A stretch of DNA of 56,699 nucleotides from Bacteroidota bacterium (GTDB lineage: Bacteria > Bacteroidota > Bacteroidia > NS11-12g > UBA955), in NCBI GenBank assembly GCA_030833525.1, contig JAURGZ010000006.1, positions 1-56,699 of the forward strand, read 5' to 3'. Made by a program: the position numbers and the translations under genes. Shown in pieces: positions 25,569 through 33,483 of this stretch. The notes under the pieces were generated by a model. It was not told the DNA's origin. It was given only the letters and a program-made list of their open reading frames with translations, and did no database searches. Position 1 is the stretch's first letter; each line of letters opens with the position of its first letter.

Positions 25569-25576
25569 TACCTTTG
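25569..25576 (+). promoter_or_regulatory. -7 promoter box (TACCTTTG) of the second ABC-F gene
   Basis: Exact TAnnTTTG box inside the 15-nt gap between the acetyltransferase stop and the GTG at 25582, 5 nt before the start; it supports both the GTG choice and a separate leaderless transcript. Confidence 0.55.
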
Positions 25577-25581
25577 CGCCC

Positions 25582-27492
25582 GTGTTAGCCCTGGTTGACT
25601 TTTCCTTCGAATTTGCGGGTCGTTATTTGTACCGCAAGGCCAATTGGCACATCAAGCCCGGTGAAAAAATTGGCTTGGTGGGCTTGAACGGTACCGGTAA
25701 GTCGACCTTGCTTCGATTGGTGGCCGGTGATTTTGAATTGCGGGAGGGCTCGCTGAGCAAGTCCAACGACCTGAGCATAGGCTTTCTCAACCAAGATTTG
25801 CTGAGCACGCATTACGAGGCCTCGGTGCGCGAAGTGGTACTCGGCGGCCGCGAAGATTTGGTCAAAATCGATCGGGAGATCAACGAGATCTTGGTCAAGA
25901 TTGAGACCGACCACAGCGAGCGATTGTTGCAGCGTTTGGCTGATTTGCAAGATGAATTCGGGGCCAAGGGTGGCTACGATTGGCAGGCCCAGGCCGACAA
26001 GTTGCTCGAAGGATTGGGCTTCCCTACGGCTGAATTATCCAAACCTCTGCACCTGTTCTCAGGCGGATGGCGCATGCGGGCCATGCTGGCCAAGTTGCTG
26101 TTGATGTCGCCCGATTTGCTGCTGCTGGACGAGCCCACCAACCACTTGGATTTGCCCACCATTGAATGGTTGGAGAACTACCTCAAAGATTACCAGGGAA
26201 CCTATGTGATCGTATCCCATGACCGATTCTTCTTGGATAAAACCGTGAACCGCATTGCCGAGGTGGCCCACCAGCAACTCTTTCACTTCAAAGGCAATTT
26301 TAGCAGCTACCTCGATCAGAAAGAGGAGCGCGATGAACTCATGCAACGGCAGTTTGACAACCAGCAAAGTTTCATTCGCCAGCAAATGCAGTTTATCTCT
26401 CGCTTTCGCTACAAGGCATCCAAATCAACGGCGGTTCAAAGCCGGGTCAAGATGCTCGAGCGCATGGATAAAATCGAGATCAAAGACAAAGAAACCCGCG
26501 CCTTCAACATTCGGTTCAACATTCGCCAAACCCCAGGAAAGGTGGTCAGTGAGATTGAAAATGTGAGCAAGTCCTATGGGGATTTGCGCATCATGAGCGG
26601 GGCCAGTGCTCAGCTGCTGCGCGGCGATAAAGTGGCCCTTGTGGGCGCCAATGGAAAGGGTAAATCAACCTTGCTGCGCATGATTTACGGCAGTGAATCG
26701 TATGAGGGAAAGGTTGAGTTGGGATGGAATGCCGAAGCGGCTTTTTTTGCTCAGCACCAGTTGGAATCGCTGAATCTTAAGCACAACTTGCTCGAAGAGA
26801 TTGCCACCGTTTCAGCCGAATACACCGAAAACGAATTGCGCACGGTTTTGGGCTGTTTCTTGTTTACCGGTGAAGAGGTGTTCAAAAAGGTCAAAGTACT
26901 CTCTGGAGGCGAAAAATCGCGCCTAGCGCTGGCCAAAACCTTGATTACCCAGGCCAACTTGTTGCTGCTGGACGAGCCCACCAACCACTTGGATATGTTC
27001 AGCACTTCGGTGTTGGCTGAGGCCCTAGAGAATTATACCGGTACCCTGCTGTTCGTATCCCACGACCGAACCTTTGTGTCGCGAGTAGCTACCAAAATTT
27101 GGTGGATTGAACATGGAAAACTGAAAGAGTTCCCAGGGAGCTTTGATGAGTACAACGAGTGGATGAAAACACGTGAGCCTATTGCCGCTCCGGTTGAACC
27201 AGAGCCCATGGCAACTCCTTCTCCCGCTGTATCGGTATCGAACGATTCAACCCTTTCGAAAAATCAAATCAAAAAGCGCGAAGATGATTTGCACGAGGCT
27301 GAAAAAGCCGTTGATCGACTCAAGGAAGCCCGCAAGAAACTCGAATGGGACATGGCCTCACCCGAACTATCTAGCGATGCCGAAGGCCTGCAGAAAAAGA
27401 TGGATGAGTATCAGATTTTGGAGCGCGAGTTGAAGCAAGCTCAATCCCATTTGGATGCTTGCTTCGAGCTTTGGATGGAAACCCAAGACTAG
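25582..27492 (+). CDS. ABC-F family ATPase (YheS/Uup-type)
   Basis: 636 residues from a GTG at 25582. Two ABC units: GLNGTGKST with the signature-like LFSGGWRMRAMLAKLLL and LLLDEPTNHLD; then GANGKGKST, LSGGEKSRLALAKTL and LLLDEPTNHLD. The first signature reads FSGGW, the usual form in this ABC-F subgroup. Between them is the long helical P-site tRNA-interaction linker (about 240-310, MQRQFDNQQSFIRQQMQF). The C-terminus is an acidic/basic coiled coil (KREDDLHEAEKAVDRLKEA). ABC-F proteins bind the ribosomal E site and rescue or tune translation; some protect against antibiotics, but nothing here points to resistance. Confidence 0.92.
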   Translation: MLALVDFSFEFAGRYLYRKANWHIKPGEKIGLVGLNGTGKSTLLRLVAGDFELREGSLSKSNDLSIGFLNQDLLSTHYEASVREVVLGGREDLVKIDREINEILVKIETDHSERLLQRLADLQDEFGAKGGYDWQAQADKLLEGLGFPTAELSKPLHLFSGGWRMRAMLAKLLLMSPDLLLLDEPTNHLDLPTIEWLENYLKDYQGTYVIVSHDRFFLDKTVNRIAEVAHQQLFHFKGNFSSYLDQKEERDELMQRQFDNQQSFIRQQMQFISRFRYKASKSTAVQSRVKMLERMDKIEIKDKETRAFNIRFNIRQTPGKVVSEIENVSKSYGDLRIMSGASAQLLRGDKVALVGANGKGKSTLLRMIYGSESYEGKVELGWNAEAAFFAQHQLESLNLKHNLLEEIATVSAEYTENELRTVLGCFLFTGEEVFKKVKVLSGGEKSRLALAKTLITQANLLLLDEPTNHLDMFSTSVLAEALENYTGTLLFVSHDRTFVSRVATKIWWIEHGKLKEFPGSFDEYNEWMKTREPIAAPVEPEPMATPSPAVSVSNDSTLSKNQIKKREDDLHEAEKAVDRLKEARKKLEWDMASPELSSDAEGLQKKMDEYQILERELKQAQSHLDACFELWMETQD

Positions 27493-27521
27493 TTTGGCCC
27501 CCAATTTGCTAACTTAGGGGC

Positions 27522-28808
27522 ATGCTTCGCGGCCTTATACTTTTCTGGACGTTTTTGGGAATTCATGCGGTGCAGGCTACGCGCGATAGTTCGCTGCGTT
27601 ATGCCAATGCCATTTACGAACCGGCCATACACACCGTGCGCTTGAATCAAATCGAGAGCGGGTTCAACGTTCCACTGGTTCAAGTGGGCGAATCAGAGGC
27701 CTTGCGCTTGGAATTTGATGAGTTCAACGAAAACCTGGATTACTACCAATACACGCTGATCCATTGCGATGCTCAGTGGCAACCCAGTGCCTTGAACAGC
27801 ACCCAATTCCTGAGTGGAATGGGCTATGAAGAACTGGGCAATCCGAGTTTTTCCACCCAAACACTCACCAAGTATGTGCATTACAGCGCGGCGATTCCCA
27901 GCGAGAATGTACTGCCCAAGGTGGGTGGGAATTATTTGCTGGTCGTCTATCGCAATTATGACCTGGAAGACATTGTCTTGAGTCGCCGCATTTTCGTCTT
28001 GGATACCAAAGGCCGTGTGGATCAGATGCTGGTCAGCCAAAGCAGTCAAATGGAGTTGCGCCGCACCCACCAAGAGGTAGATTTTAATTTCATTGCCTAT
28101 GACAATTACTTCATGCCCAATCCGTTGCAGGATTTGAAAGTGGTTATCATGCGCAACATGGAGTGGAATTCAGCCATAACCGATCTGAAGCCCCAGTATA
28201 TGATGGGCAAATCGTTTCAATACCAACATCAAGTGGGCAACCAGTTCCAGGGCGGTAACCAATACCGTGGTTTTGACATTCGCAGCACGCGCACCGCGCT
28301 GCTGGGTGTGGTCAAACGCTATGATTTTGCGGGTCAGAAACACATCGACTTGGTTACCGATCAAGCTCGAACCTACGAGCGTTATTTCAATTGGAGCGAT
28401 TACAACGGCCGCTATTTCCTCGATAGCCGCGATGTTCCATTGCCCGGAGGTGTTGCTTTTGAAAGCGATTATTGTTTCGTGCACTTCAGTTTGAAAGCCG
28501 ATGAGCGGGCGGAGCCCATTTACGTATATGGGGAGTTGAGCGATTGGCAATTGTTGGAGTCGCATCGCCTGTATTACAATCCCAGCAACGGATTGTACGA
28601 GGCTGTTCTGCCATTGAAGCAGGGCTATTACAATTACCAGTATATAGTACAAGATCCCAGTGGGGCATTGGATTTTAAGCCACTAGAAGGTAGCCACGGC
28701 GAGACGGAGAACAATTACATGGTCTTCGTGTATCACCGCAATGTTCAGTTGGGCTTTGATGAGCTCATTGGATATGGCTTGAAGAACCTGGTAACCAACA
28801 GCCGATAA
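27522..28808 (+). CDS. Type IX secretion system plug protein (DUF5103)
   Basis: 428 residues with a signal peptide (MLRGLILFWTFLGIHAVQA). The N-terminal part (YANAIYEPAIHTVRLNQIES, TLIHCDAQWQPSALNSTQFL, YRNYDLEDIVLSRRIFVLD) is diagnostic of the Bacteroidota DUF5103 family. In Flavobacterium johnsoniae that protein is the Plug which occludes the periplasmic face of the SprA translocon pore when no cargo partner is bound. The C-terminal ~100 residues contain an Ig/CBM48-like YVYGELSDWQ segment. No other T9SS gene is in the window, but the cargo-type protein at 12934-16011 shows the system should exist. The family call is confident; behaviour here is by homology. Confidence 0.85.
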   Translation: MLRGLILFWTFLGIHAVQATRDSSLRYANAIYEPAIHTVRLNQIESGFNVPLVQVGESEALRLEFDEFNENLDYYQYTLIHCDAQWQPSALNSTQFLSGMGYEELGNPSFSTQTLTKYVHYSAAIPSENVLPKVGGNYLLVVYRNYDLEDIVLSRRIFVLDTKGRVDQMLVSQSSQMELRRTHQEVDFNFIAYDNYFMPNPLQDLKVVIMRNMEWNSAITDLKPQYMMGKSFQYQHQVGNQFQGGNQYRGFDIRSTRTALLGVVKRYDFAGQKHIDLVTDQARTYERYFNWSDYNGRYFLDSRDVPLPGGVAFESDYCFVHFSLKADERAEPIYVYGELSDWQLLESHRLYYNPSNGLYEAVLPLKQGYYNYQYIVQDPSGALDFKPLEGSHGETENNYMVFVYHRNVQLGFDELIGYGLKNLVTNSR

Positions 28809-28824
28809 ATATCCCTAAAGCGGC

Positions 28825-30258
28825 TTATGGCTTGGGAATGAGCAAGTGCCAATCGTTTGCCTGTTTCAGGCGGTAGAGTTTCATCCCTTCGTAAGATTCG
28901 CCCGGCCATTGCCACGCGTTCAAGCGAGGCGGTTGATACGTGCCTAGAAGCTCGGCATTGGGAAGATGCAGGGTGTCGGGTCCCCGGTGTCGAGCCCCAA
29001 AATCCAACACATACACACAGCTAATGGAGTCGGGCCAATGTTCGAACGTTTGCAAGTAATCGGGCATTCCATACTCCATTTGAGGATGCCGATAAGCGGC
29101 ATAAGCCCCTAGGGCGCTGCCGGTGATAAGGCTTCCAGCTGGGGCGTCGATGAGGCATGAATCGAGCCATTCCAAGGCCGGGTCAGCCAATCGAGCCGGG
29201 CGGTCTGCGAGGGCAGCAACATGACGGGCAGCAAACAAGGCGAAACCGTTGAGAATGGCTAAGCCTAGCAGCCATTGAGGCTTCCAACGGGTGTATCGAG
29301 GGAATCCAATCTCTTGGGTGCCTTGCCCTGAAAATTCGCCGATGGCGAGAATGAGCAGCAAGCAAGCCATGGGCCAGTACCGGTGCAAGGGTTGAGCGAA
29401 CAACAGGGTAGCCGCATACGCGATGAAGGCCCAGAACCAAGGCCCTTTTTGATAGCTACGATTCACAGCCAAGCGGGCGAGCAGGCCTATGCCTAGCGCC
29501 CAAACCAAGGCTTGAAGGGGAGCCTGCTTGTAGGTGTATTGCAGTTCTTGAAACCAGGAAATAAAACCATTTTGACTGTGTTTTTCAATTTGGTAACTGA
29601 TCTGCTGAAAAGCGGTTACCCAATTTGAATGATAGTGATAGTTTAAATAAGTGAGAAGGAGTAGCGAAGGGGTCAGAAGCGCTATCTTCTGGACTATGGA
29701 ATCGGTTTTTCTCCACTCCCAAAACGCCAATATCAGCACAAAAGGCAGGTAGAGAAGGTGGCAGCTTGCCAACAGGGTTAAGCACCACGCGCGGCCCCAT
29801 CTGAGTGGCAGATTGTACAGGAGTAGAAGGGCCATGGCGATGGGTTCGACGCGCACACTTCGTGCGATTTCAAAGACAGAGCGGTCCCAGGCGAATAACA
29901 ATACAAGGCCTAAGGCCCATTCGGGCTTCATGTGTTTTTGAAGCAGACGAAACAACAAAACCAGGCTGAGACCATGGAAAAGCCAAAAGGGCAGACGCAT
30001 CCAAAAAGGGTGCAAGGGAAATATCGAAAGCCAGAGCCGATGCCAATGATGCAGAAAAGGGGGGTAAGAGGCAAAAAGCTCAGTGGCTCCCGGATTGGGC
30101 CACAGCCAGGAGGTCCATTGCCCTGTTCGCCAATGTCGAACCGCGGGATCCAGGTTCTGAATCTCATCGTTCCAGACCACGGGTAAGGTTTCCAAATTCA
30201 GGATACCCAAGCCCAGATACAAGGCTAGAAATATCCAGAAATACGAAACTACCCGCAT
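28825..30258 (-). CDS. GT-C fold membrane glycosyltransferase (ArnT/PMT-like)
   Basis: Integral membrane protein of 477 residues with roughly ten hydrophobic helices. After the first helix (FWIFLALYLGLGILNL) comes a periplasmic loop with the acidic WNDEIQNLDPAVRHW motif, as in polyprenyl-phosphate-sugar glycosyltransferases of the GT39/GT83 type. The helix-rich core includes WMRLPFWLFHGLSLVLLFRL and WALGLVLLFAWDRSVFEIARS (equivalent of the R-x-E family region), then a soluble C-terminal ~110 residues. It probably transfers a sugar from a lipid carrier to an envelope acceptor. TAAGTTTG is 4 nt before the start and begins at the stop codon of the biotin carrier gene upstream. Confidence 0.75.
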   Translation of the reverse strand: MRVVSYFWIFLALYLGLGILNLETLPVVWNDEIQNLDPAVRHWRTGQWTSWLWPNPGATELFASYPPFLHHWHRLWLSIFPLHPFWMRLPFWLFHGLSLVLLFRLLQKHMKPEWALGLVLLFAWDRSVFEIARSVRVEPIAMALLLLYNLPLRWGRAWCLTLLASCHLLYLPFVLILAFWEWRKTDSIVQKIALLTPSLLLLTYLNYHYHSNWVTAFQQISYQIEKHSQNGFISWFQELQYTYKQAPLQALVWALGIGLLARLAVNRSYQKGPWFWAFIAYAATLLFAQPLHRYWPMACLLLILAIGEFSGQGTQEIGFPRYTRWKPQWLLGLAILNGFALFAARHVAALADRPARLADPALEWLDSCLIDAPAGSLITGSALGAYAAYRHPQMEYGMPDYLQTFEHWPDSISCVYVLDFGARHRGPDTLHLPNAELLGTYQPPRLNAWQWPGESYEGMKLYRLKQANDWHLLIPKP

Positions 30259-30262
30259 GGGG

Positions 30263-30270
30263 CAAACTTA
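30263..30270 (-). promoter_or_regulatory. -7 promoter box (TAAGTTTG) of the GT-C gene, overlapping the upstream stop codon
   Basis: Exact TAnnTTTG box on the minus strand, 4 nt before the GT-C ATG. Its first three bases are the TAA stop of the biotin carrier gene, so the stop codon doubles as part of the promoter element. Confidence 0.45.
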
Positions 30271-30756
30271 ATCGAAACTCAGCAAGACCTGATTTTTGTC
30301 AACGGCTTGCCCTTTCTGGCATTTGATGGCCGAAATCGTCAGGTCGGCGGGGGCTTTGATGGCATTTTCCATTTTCATGGCTTCCAAAACCAGCAATTTG
30401 TCACCCTTTTTCACCTCTTGGCCTGGATTCACCAATACGTCCAATACGAGACCTGGCATGGGTGCTTTCAGTTCGGCAATTTTGGTTTGCATGGCATTGT
30501 CCAACCCCATGGATTTGAGCAAATCATCAAGGGGTTCACTCACCCGTAAACTATGCTTGATTCCTTTGTACTGAAGGACAACGGTTTTTTCGGTTCGATC
30601 GATGGAGATGATTTCAACGGCCATGGTTTTCTGGGGTCCAACCATGAGAGCACGCCCTTGGGTTTGGGGAATGAGTTCCCACAGCTCTCCATTCAATTCG
30701 GCGCGATTGTCCTGCAATTGAGGTTCAAATTGTTGATCCTTCCAGTGAATTTTCAT
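30268..30756 (-). CDS. Biotin carboxyl carrier protein of an acyl-CoA carboxylase
   Basis: 162 residues. The C-terminal biotinyl domain carries the canonical EAMKMEN tetrapeptide context with the biotinylated lysine (about residue 128), flanked by APMPGLVLDVLVNPGQEVKKG and the closing KGQAVDKNQVLLSF. The first ~85 residues form a small beta domain (VVLQYKGIKHSLRVSEPL) of the kind found in stand-alone carriers of Bacteroidota acyl-CoA carboxylases. Partner carboxyltransferase: plausibly the protein at 7770-9404, but not adjacent. The gene follows the polyprenyl synthase by 2 nt and precedes the GT-C gene by 9 nt, suggesting a three-gene minus-strand unit. Confidence 0.93.
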   Translation of the reverse strand: MKIHWKDQQFEPQLQDNRAELNGELWELIPQTQGRALMVGPQKTMAVEIISIDRTEKTVVLQYKGIKHSLRVSEPLDDLLKSMGLDNAMQTKIAELKAPMPGLVLDVLVNPGQEVKKGDKLLVLEAMKMENAIKAPADLTISAIKCQKGQAVDKNQVLLSFD

Positions 30757-30758
30757 GA

Positions 30759-31736
30759 TTATGCGTTTCGGTCGATGACAAAGTTAACCAAGGCCTCCAA
30801 ATGCGCGGCAGCCGATTCTTGGGTCTTCAATGACCGCAGAATCTGAAAAGCCTCGTTTCTCAATTCGTTCATTTTGTTTCGGGCATAGTACATGCCTCCA
30901 TATTGTTCAACGAAGGCGAGAACCCCTGCCATCTTTTGGGAATCGCTCTGCTTGCCTTTGATGAGTTTTTTTACGGCTTTGGCCTCAGACTTGGGAGCTT
31001 GCGACAAGGCGTAAATAATGGGCAGGGTCAGTTTCTTTTCTTTGATGTCCAGGCCGGCGGGTTTGCCGCTTTTGTTGTCTCCAAAGTCGAACAGGTCGTC
31101 GCGAATTTGAAAGGCCAATCCGATGCATTCACCAAAGCGAGCCATGGCTTTCAAGGTGTCTTCGTCGCTGCACGTGCTCACGGCTCCGATGTGGCAACAG
31201 GAAGCGATGAGAGAAGCGGTTTTTTTGCGAATGATTTCGAAGTAGACCTCTTCGGTGGCGCTCATGTTGCGAGCCCTTTCCAGTTGCAGCAATTCGCCCT
31301 CGCTCATTTCTCTTACCGAATCTGACAAGATTTCAAGCATGTCAAAATCTTTGTTCTGGACACTCAGCAACAGGCCCCTAGACAAGAGATAATCGCCCAC
31401 CAAAACTGCAATTTTGTTCTTCCAAAGGGCGTTGATGGAAAAAAATCCGCGGCGTTGAAAACTGTCGTCGACTACATCGTCGTGCACCAGGGTGGCGGTG
31501 TGCAAGAGTTCAACCAAACTAGCCCCGCGATAGGTGCGATCGTTGATCGATCCAAACAACTGGGCCGAATAGAGCACGAACAACGGCCGAACCTGTTTGC
31601 CCTTGCGCTTGACGATGTAGGTCATGATCGTATCGAGCAAGGGAACCGCTGTTTTCATGCTTTGGCGAAATTCACGCTCAAAGCGGTCCAGTTCGGCGGC
31701 AATGGGTTTTTTAATGGGCTCGATCGAAGCGCTCAT
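30759..31736 (-). CDS. Polyprenyl diphosphate synthase (octaprenyl-type)
   Basis: Trans-prenyltransferase of 325 residues from the ATG at 31736; an earlier ATG at 31769 is possible but adds non-family residues. First aspartate-rich motif LVHDDVVDD and second FQIRDDLFDFGDNKSGK bind the Mg-diphosphate; GKQVRP binds isopentenyl diphosphate; EGELLQLERA is the family helix. It extends allylic diphosphates by IPP to a long-chain polyprenyl chain, probably for menaquinone side chains. The chain length cannot be read from the sequence alone. First gene of a unit with the biotin carrier and GT-C genes. Confidence 0.92.
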   Translation of the reverse strand: MSASIEPIKKPIAAELDRFEREFRQSMKTAVPLLDTIMTYIVKRKGKQVRPLFVLYSAQLFGSINDRTYRGASLVELLHTATLVHDDVVDDSFQRRGFFSINALWKNKIAVLVGDYLLSRGLLLSVQNKDFDMLEILSDSVREMSEGELLQLERARNMSATEEVYFEIIRKKTASLIASCCHIGAVSTCSDEDTLKAMARFGECIGLAFQIRDDLFDFGDNKSGKPAGLDIKEKKLTLPIIYALSQAPKSEAKAVKKLIKGKQSDSQKMAGVLAFVEQYGGMYYARNKMNELRNEAFQILRSLKTQESAAAHLEALVNFVIDRNA

Positions 31737-31793
31737 GGGGCGTTGCGAAGTTACATCTTTTGCTTGCACTCACGGGGAATGTAAATTGCAGGC

Positions 31794-32459
31794 ATGAAGA
31801 AATGGCTTTCCATGGGTTTAGGGGCCTGCCTAGGCTTGGGTCAACTGGCTTCAGCCCAGAACATGGGTCCAAACGGCCGTGCCATGCAGGCGCTTTTGCA
31901 GCGCCATTTGAGCGAAGGGTTGCACTCGGCAGAAGATGCTTCTTTGCTGTATGAGTCGCCCGTTGAGGGTCCCGATTCTGCCTTTTTTGCCCAAAATCGC
32001 GAAAGAACCGATCAATGGTTGCGGCAGTATGAACAGACCTATTGGGCGTATCGCCCGCGCAAATCAGTCATTCGACGCTTGCAGAAGGCCGACTGGACTT
32101 CCATTCAGCTGCTGCTGGTGGGAGGCAATTGGTGTCCCGATACCCAGGCGGGAATACCGGCCTTGATGCGCGTGTTAGACCTGGCTTTTGAACAGAAAGA
32201 TTGCAATCCAGAATCCTTATGGAAATACCTGCCTGTTGACCGGAATAAGCAGGCTTTGCAGCTGCCTCAGACTCCCTTTGATTTTGAATCATTTTCCAAA
32301 AGACCGGGCATGCCAGCCGCCGAGCGCGTTCCTACGGCATATTTATACTTTCAGGGTCTTGAATTGGGATCCATTGTGGAATTTCCTACGCGCAGTTGGG
32401 AGGAAGATTGCTTGGACATCGTAGAAAAAGCAAAGTCCCTGCGCATATTTCATTTTTAA
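31794..32459 (+). CDS. Secreted thioredoxin-like protein with a single-cysteine motif
   Basis: 221 residues with a signal peptide (MKKWLSMGLGACLGLGQLASA). The centre is thioredoxin-like: IQLLLVGGNWCPDTQAGIPAL, where the usual CxxC is replaced by CPDT, so only the first cysteine remains. The C-terminal strand with the cis-proline equivalent is near ERVPTAYLYFQG. Bacteroidota encode a family of such proteins that are often annotated as thioredoxin family; without the second cysteine it is unlikely to act as a classical disulfide reductase. The substrate is unknown. It diverges from the polyprenyl synthase gene. Confidence 0.7.
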   Translation: MKKWLSMGLGACLGLGQLASAQNMGPNGRAMQALLQRHLSEGLHSAEDASLLYESPVEGPDSAFFAQNRERTDQWLRQYEQTYWAYRPRKSVIRRLQKADWTSIQLLLVGGNWCPDTQAGIPALMRVLDLAFEQKDCNPESLWKYLPVDRNKQALQLPQTPFDFESFSKRPGMPAAERVPTAYLYFQGLELGSIVEFPTRSWEEDCLDIVEKAKSLRIFHF

Positions 32460-32652
32460 CCTACTGTTTTCCAGCGGCCAAGGCCTAATCATTGCAAGCT
32501 TGTGTTGCCGCCCGGCGCACAGCCTGTAGCATGGCTCCTGTCAAATTGAGAAGAAGCGCTATGGGGGCTGCACCAACATCCACATACCCGGAATGCCCAT
32601 TTGCATGGCCCTCAAGATCTGTATTTGGAATCAGTCTGGGACCTGCTTAAGC

Positions 32653-33174
32653 CTAACGAAACAGAACCTCGGGCACTTGTTCCCGTTGAATGGTGCTGGC
32701 TTTGAAAAGGTTCAGGAAGTGTTGGAGGTTGGAATGGAGTCGTTTTTGATAATCCAAGCCCCGCCAAATCAACAGCCCGGCAAAAGCGGCGCAAACGATG
32801 CCCAGTGCATGTTGTACGTTGCCGGCCGGGGCGCTCAGGCTGGCCACCAAAATCAAGCCCAAAAAGGCGATGGCGATGGCCCAAATTCGGCGATGTTGAA
32901 AGGCGCCGCAGCGCAACACCACATACATGTCTCGCCCTACTCCTCGAAACTCTCCGTGTGCAAAAGGGGCTAGGGTTTCTTTGTTGCGTATGGTTTCCAA
33001 TTGAAAATCGAAGGCGCTAATGCGGCCGTAAAACGACTGGTCTTTGCGTTCGCTTCGGTAGCCCTCGTCGCTTAAAAAGCAGTCAGATTGAAGGGCTTGT
33101 GCGAGCTCTTCACGGGTGAGTTGGGTTTGGAGGTACCAGGTGTTGAAGGGGTAGATCCATGCGGTCTTCTTCAT
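32653..33174 (-). CDS. Small membrane protein of unknown function
   Basis: 173 residues from the ATG at 33174. The N-terminal ~95 residues are soluble (YPFNTWYLQTQLTREELAQA, FYGRISAFDFQL), followed by two hydrophobic segments (WAIAIAFLGLILVASL and ALGIVCAAFAGLLIWRGL) and a basic C-terminus. I recognise no family. The soluble part before a membrane hairpin suggests a cytoplasmic domain anchored to the inner membrane. GAAATTTG lies 4 nt before the start, resembling the -7 boxes seen at other genes but with the TA mismatched. Between this stop and the thioredoxin-like stop (32460-32652) I see no gene I can support. Confidence 0.55.
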   Translation of the reverse strand: MKKTAWIYPFNTWYLQTQLTREELAQALQSDCFLSDEGYRSERKDQSFYGRISAFDFQLETIRNKETLAPFAHGEFRGVGRDMYVVLRCGAFQHRRIWAIAIAFLGLILVASLSAPAGNVQHALGIVCAAFAGLLIWRGLDYQKRLHSNLQHFLNLFKASTIQREQVPEVLFR

Positions 33175-33310
33175 AAGACAAATTTCGGACAATTCCAGGC
33201 TTATGTGTTCATCTGTCTGCTGATTTACTTATTATTTTGATTTGTGTAAGAAAAGCAGAATAAACAGTAAAAAAATGGCTGTCCTAAATCATTGACATTC
33301 ATATAGATGT

Positions 33311-33341
33311 GCGAAAACCCTTGCTGCATAAGGGTTTGCGC
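33311..33341 (+). promoter_or_regulatory. Hairpin upstream of the nrdJ promoter
   Basis: GCGAAAACCCTT and AAGGGTTTGCGC pair over 12 positions with one mismatch around the loop GCTGCAT; GTTTTC follows. It could be a terminator of an unrecognised short transcript on the plus strand or a protein-binding palindrome. Confidence 0.4.
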
Positions 33342-33388
33342 GTTTTCAACACGATTAAGCCGCGTAAAACTTGGATTTTGCCCTGATC

Positions 33389-33397
33389 TGTGGATAA
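33389..33397 (-). promoter_or_regulatory. Perfect DnaA box upstream of nrdJ
   Basis: TGTGGATAA is the exact reverse complement of the DnaA box TTATCCACA. It sits 30 nt before the predicted -7 box, close to the -33 region. DnaA control of ribonucleotide reductase genes is known in other bacteria (E. coli nrdAB); here it is inference from one box. Confidence 0.4.
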
Positions 33398-33426
33398 CCG
33401 AGAAATTAAAATATCGTGGAGGAAAA

Positions 33427-33434
33427 TAGATTTG
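33427..33434 (+). promoter_or_regulatory. -7 promoter box (TAGATTTG) of nrdJ
   Basis: Exact TAnnTTTG box, giving a predicted 5' leader of about 44 nt that is A/C-rich and lacks a Shine-Dalgarno sequence before the ATG at 33484. Confidence 0.6.
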
Positions 33435-33483
33435 TTCCTCTACACCGAACTCTACTTTTTACCCAACCACAACGACTAAGAAA

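Larger units (their letters stand above)
33175..33483. other. 309-nt divergent intergenic region upstream of nrdJ
   Basis: No open frame here is convincing. The left part (about 33220-33280) is AT-rich. A strong hairpin lies at 33311-33341, a DnaA box at 33389-33397 and the likely nrdJ promoter at 33427-33434. I see no NrdR box and no cobalamin riboswitch, either of which might have been expected before a B12-dependent reductase. Confidence 0.6.

Noticed and set aside
32460-32652. 48-codon open stretch between the thioredoxin-like and small membrane protein genes
   Set aside because: It has some protein-like composition but no start codon, and runs into the 3' end of the opposing gene; too weak to call even as a pseudogene.
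33175-33483. Cobalamin riboswitch before the B12-dependent reductase
   Set aside because: I looked for the B12 box and the surrounding multi-helix fold and saw neither; the short leader after the predicted promoter is too small.
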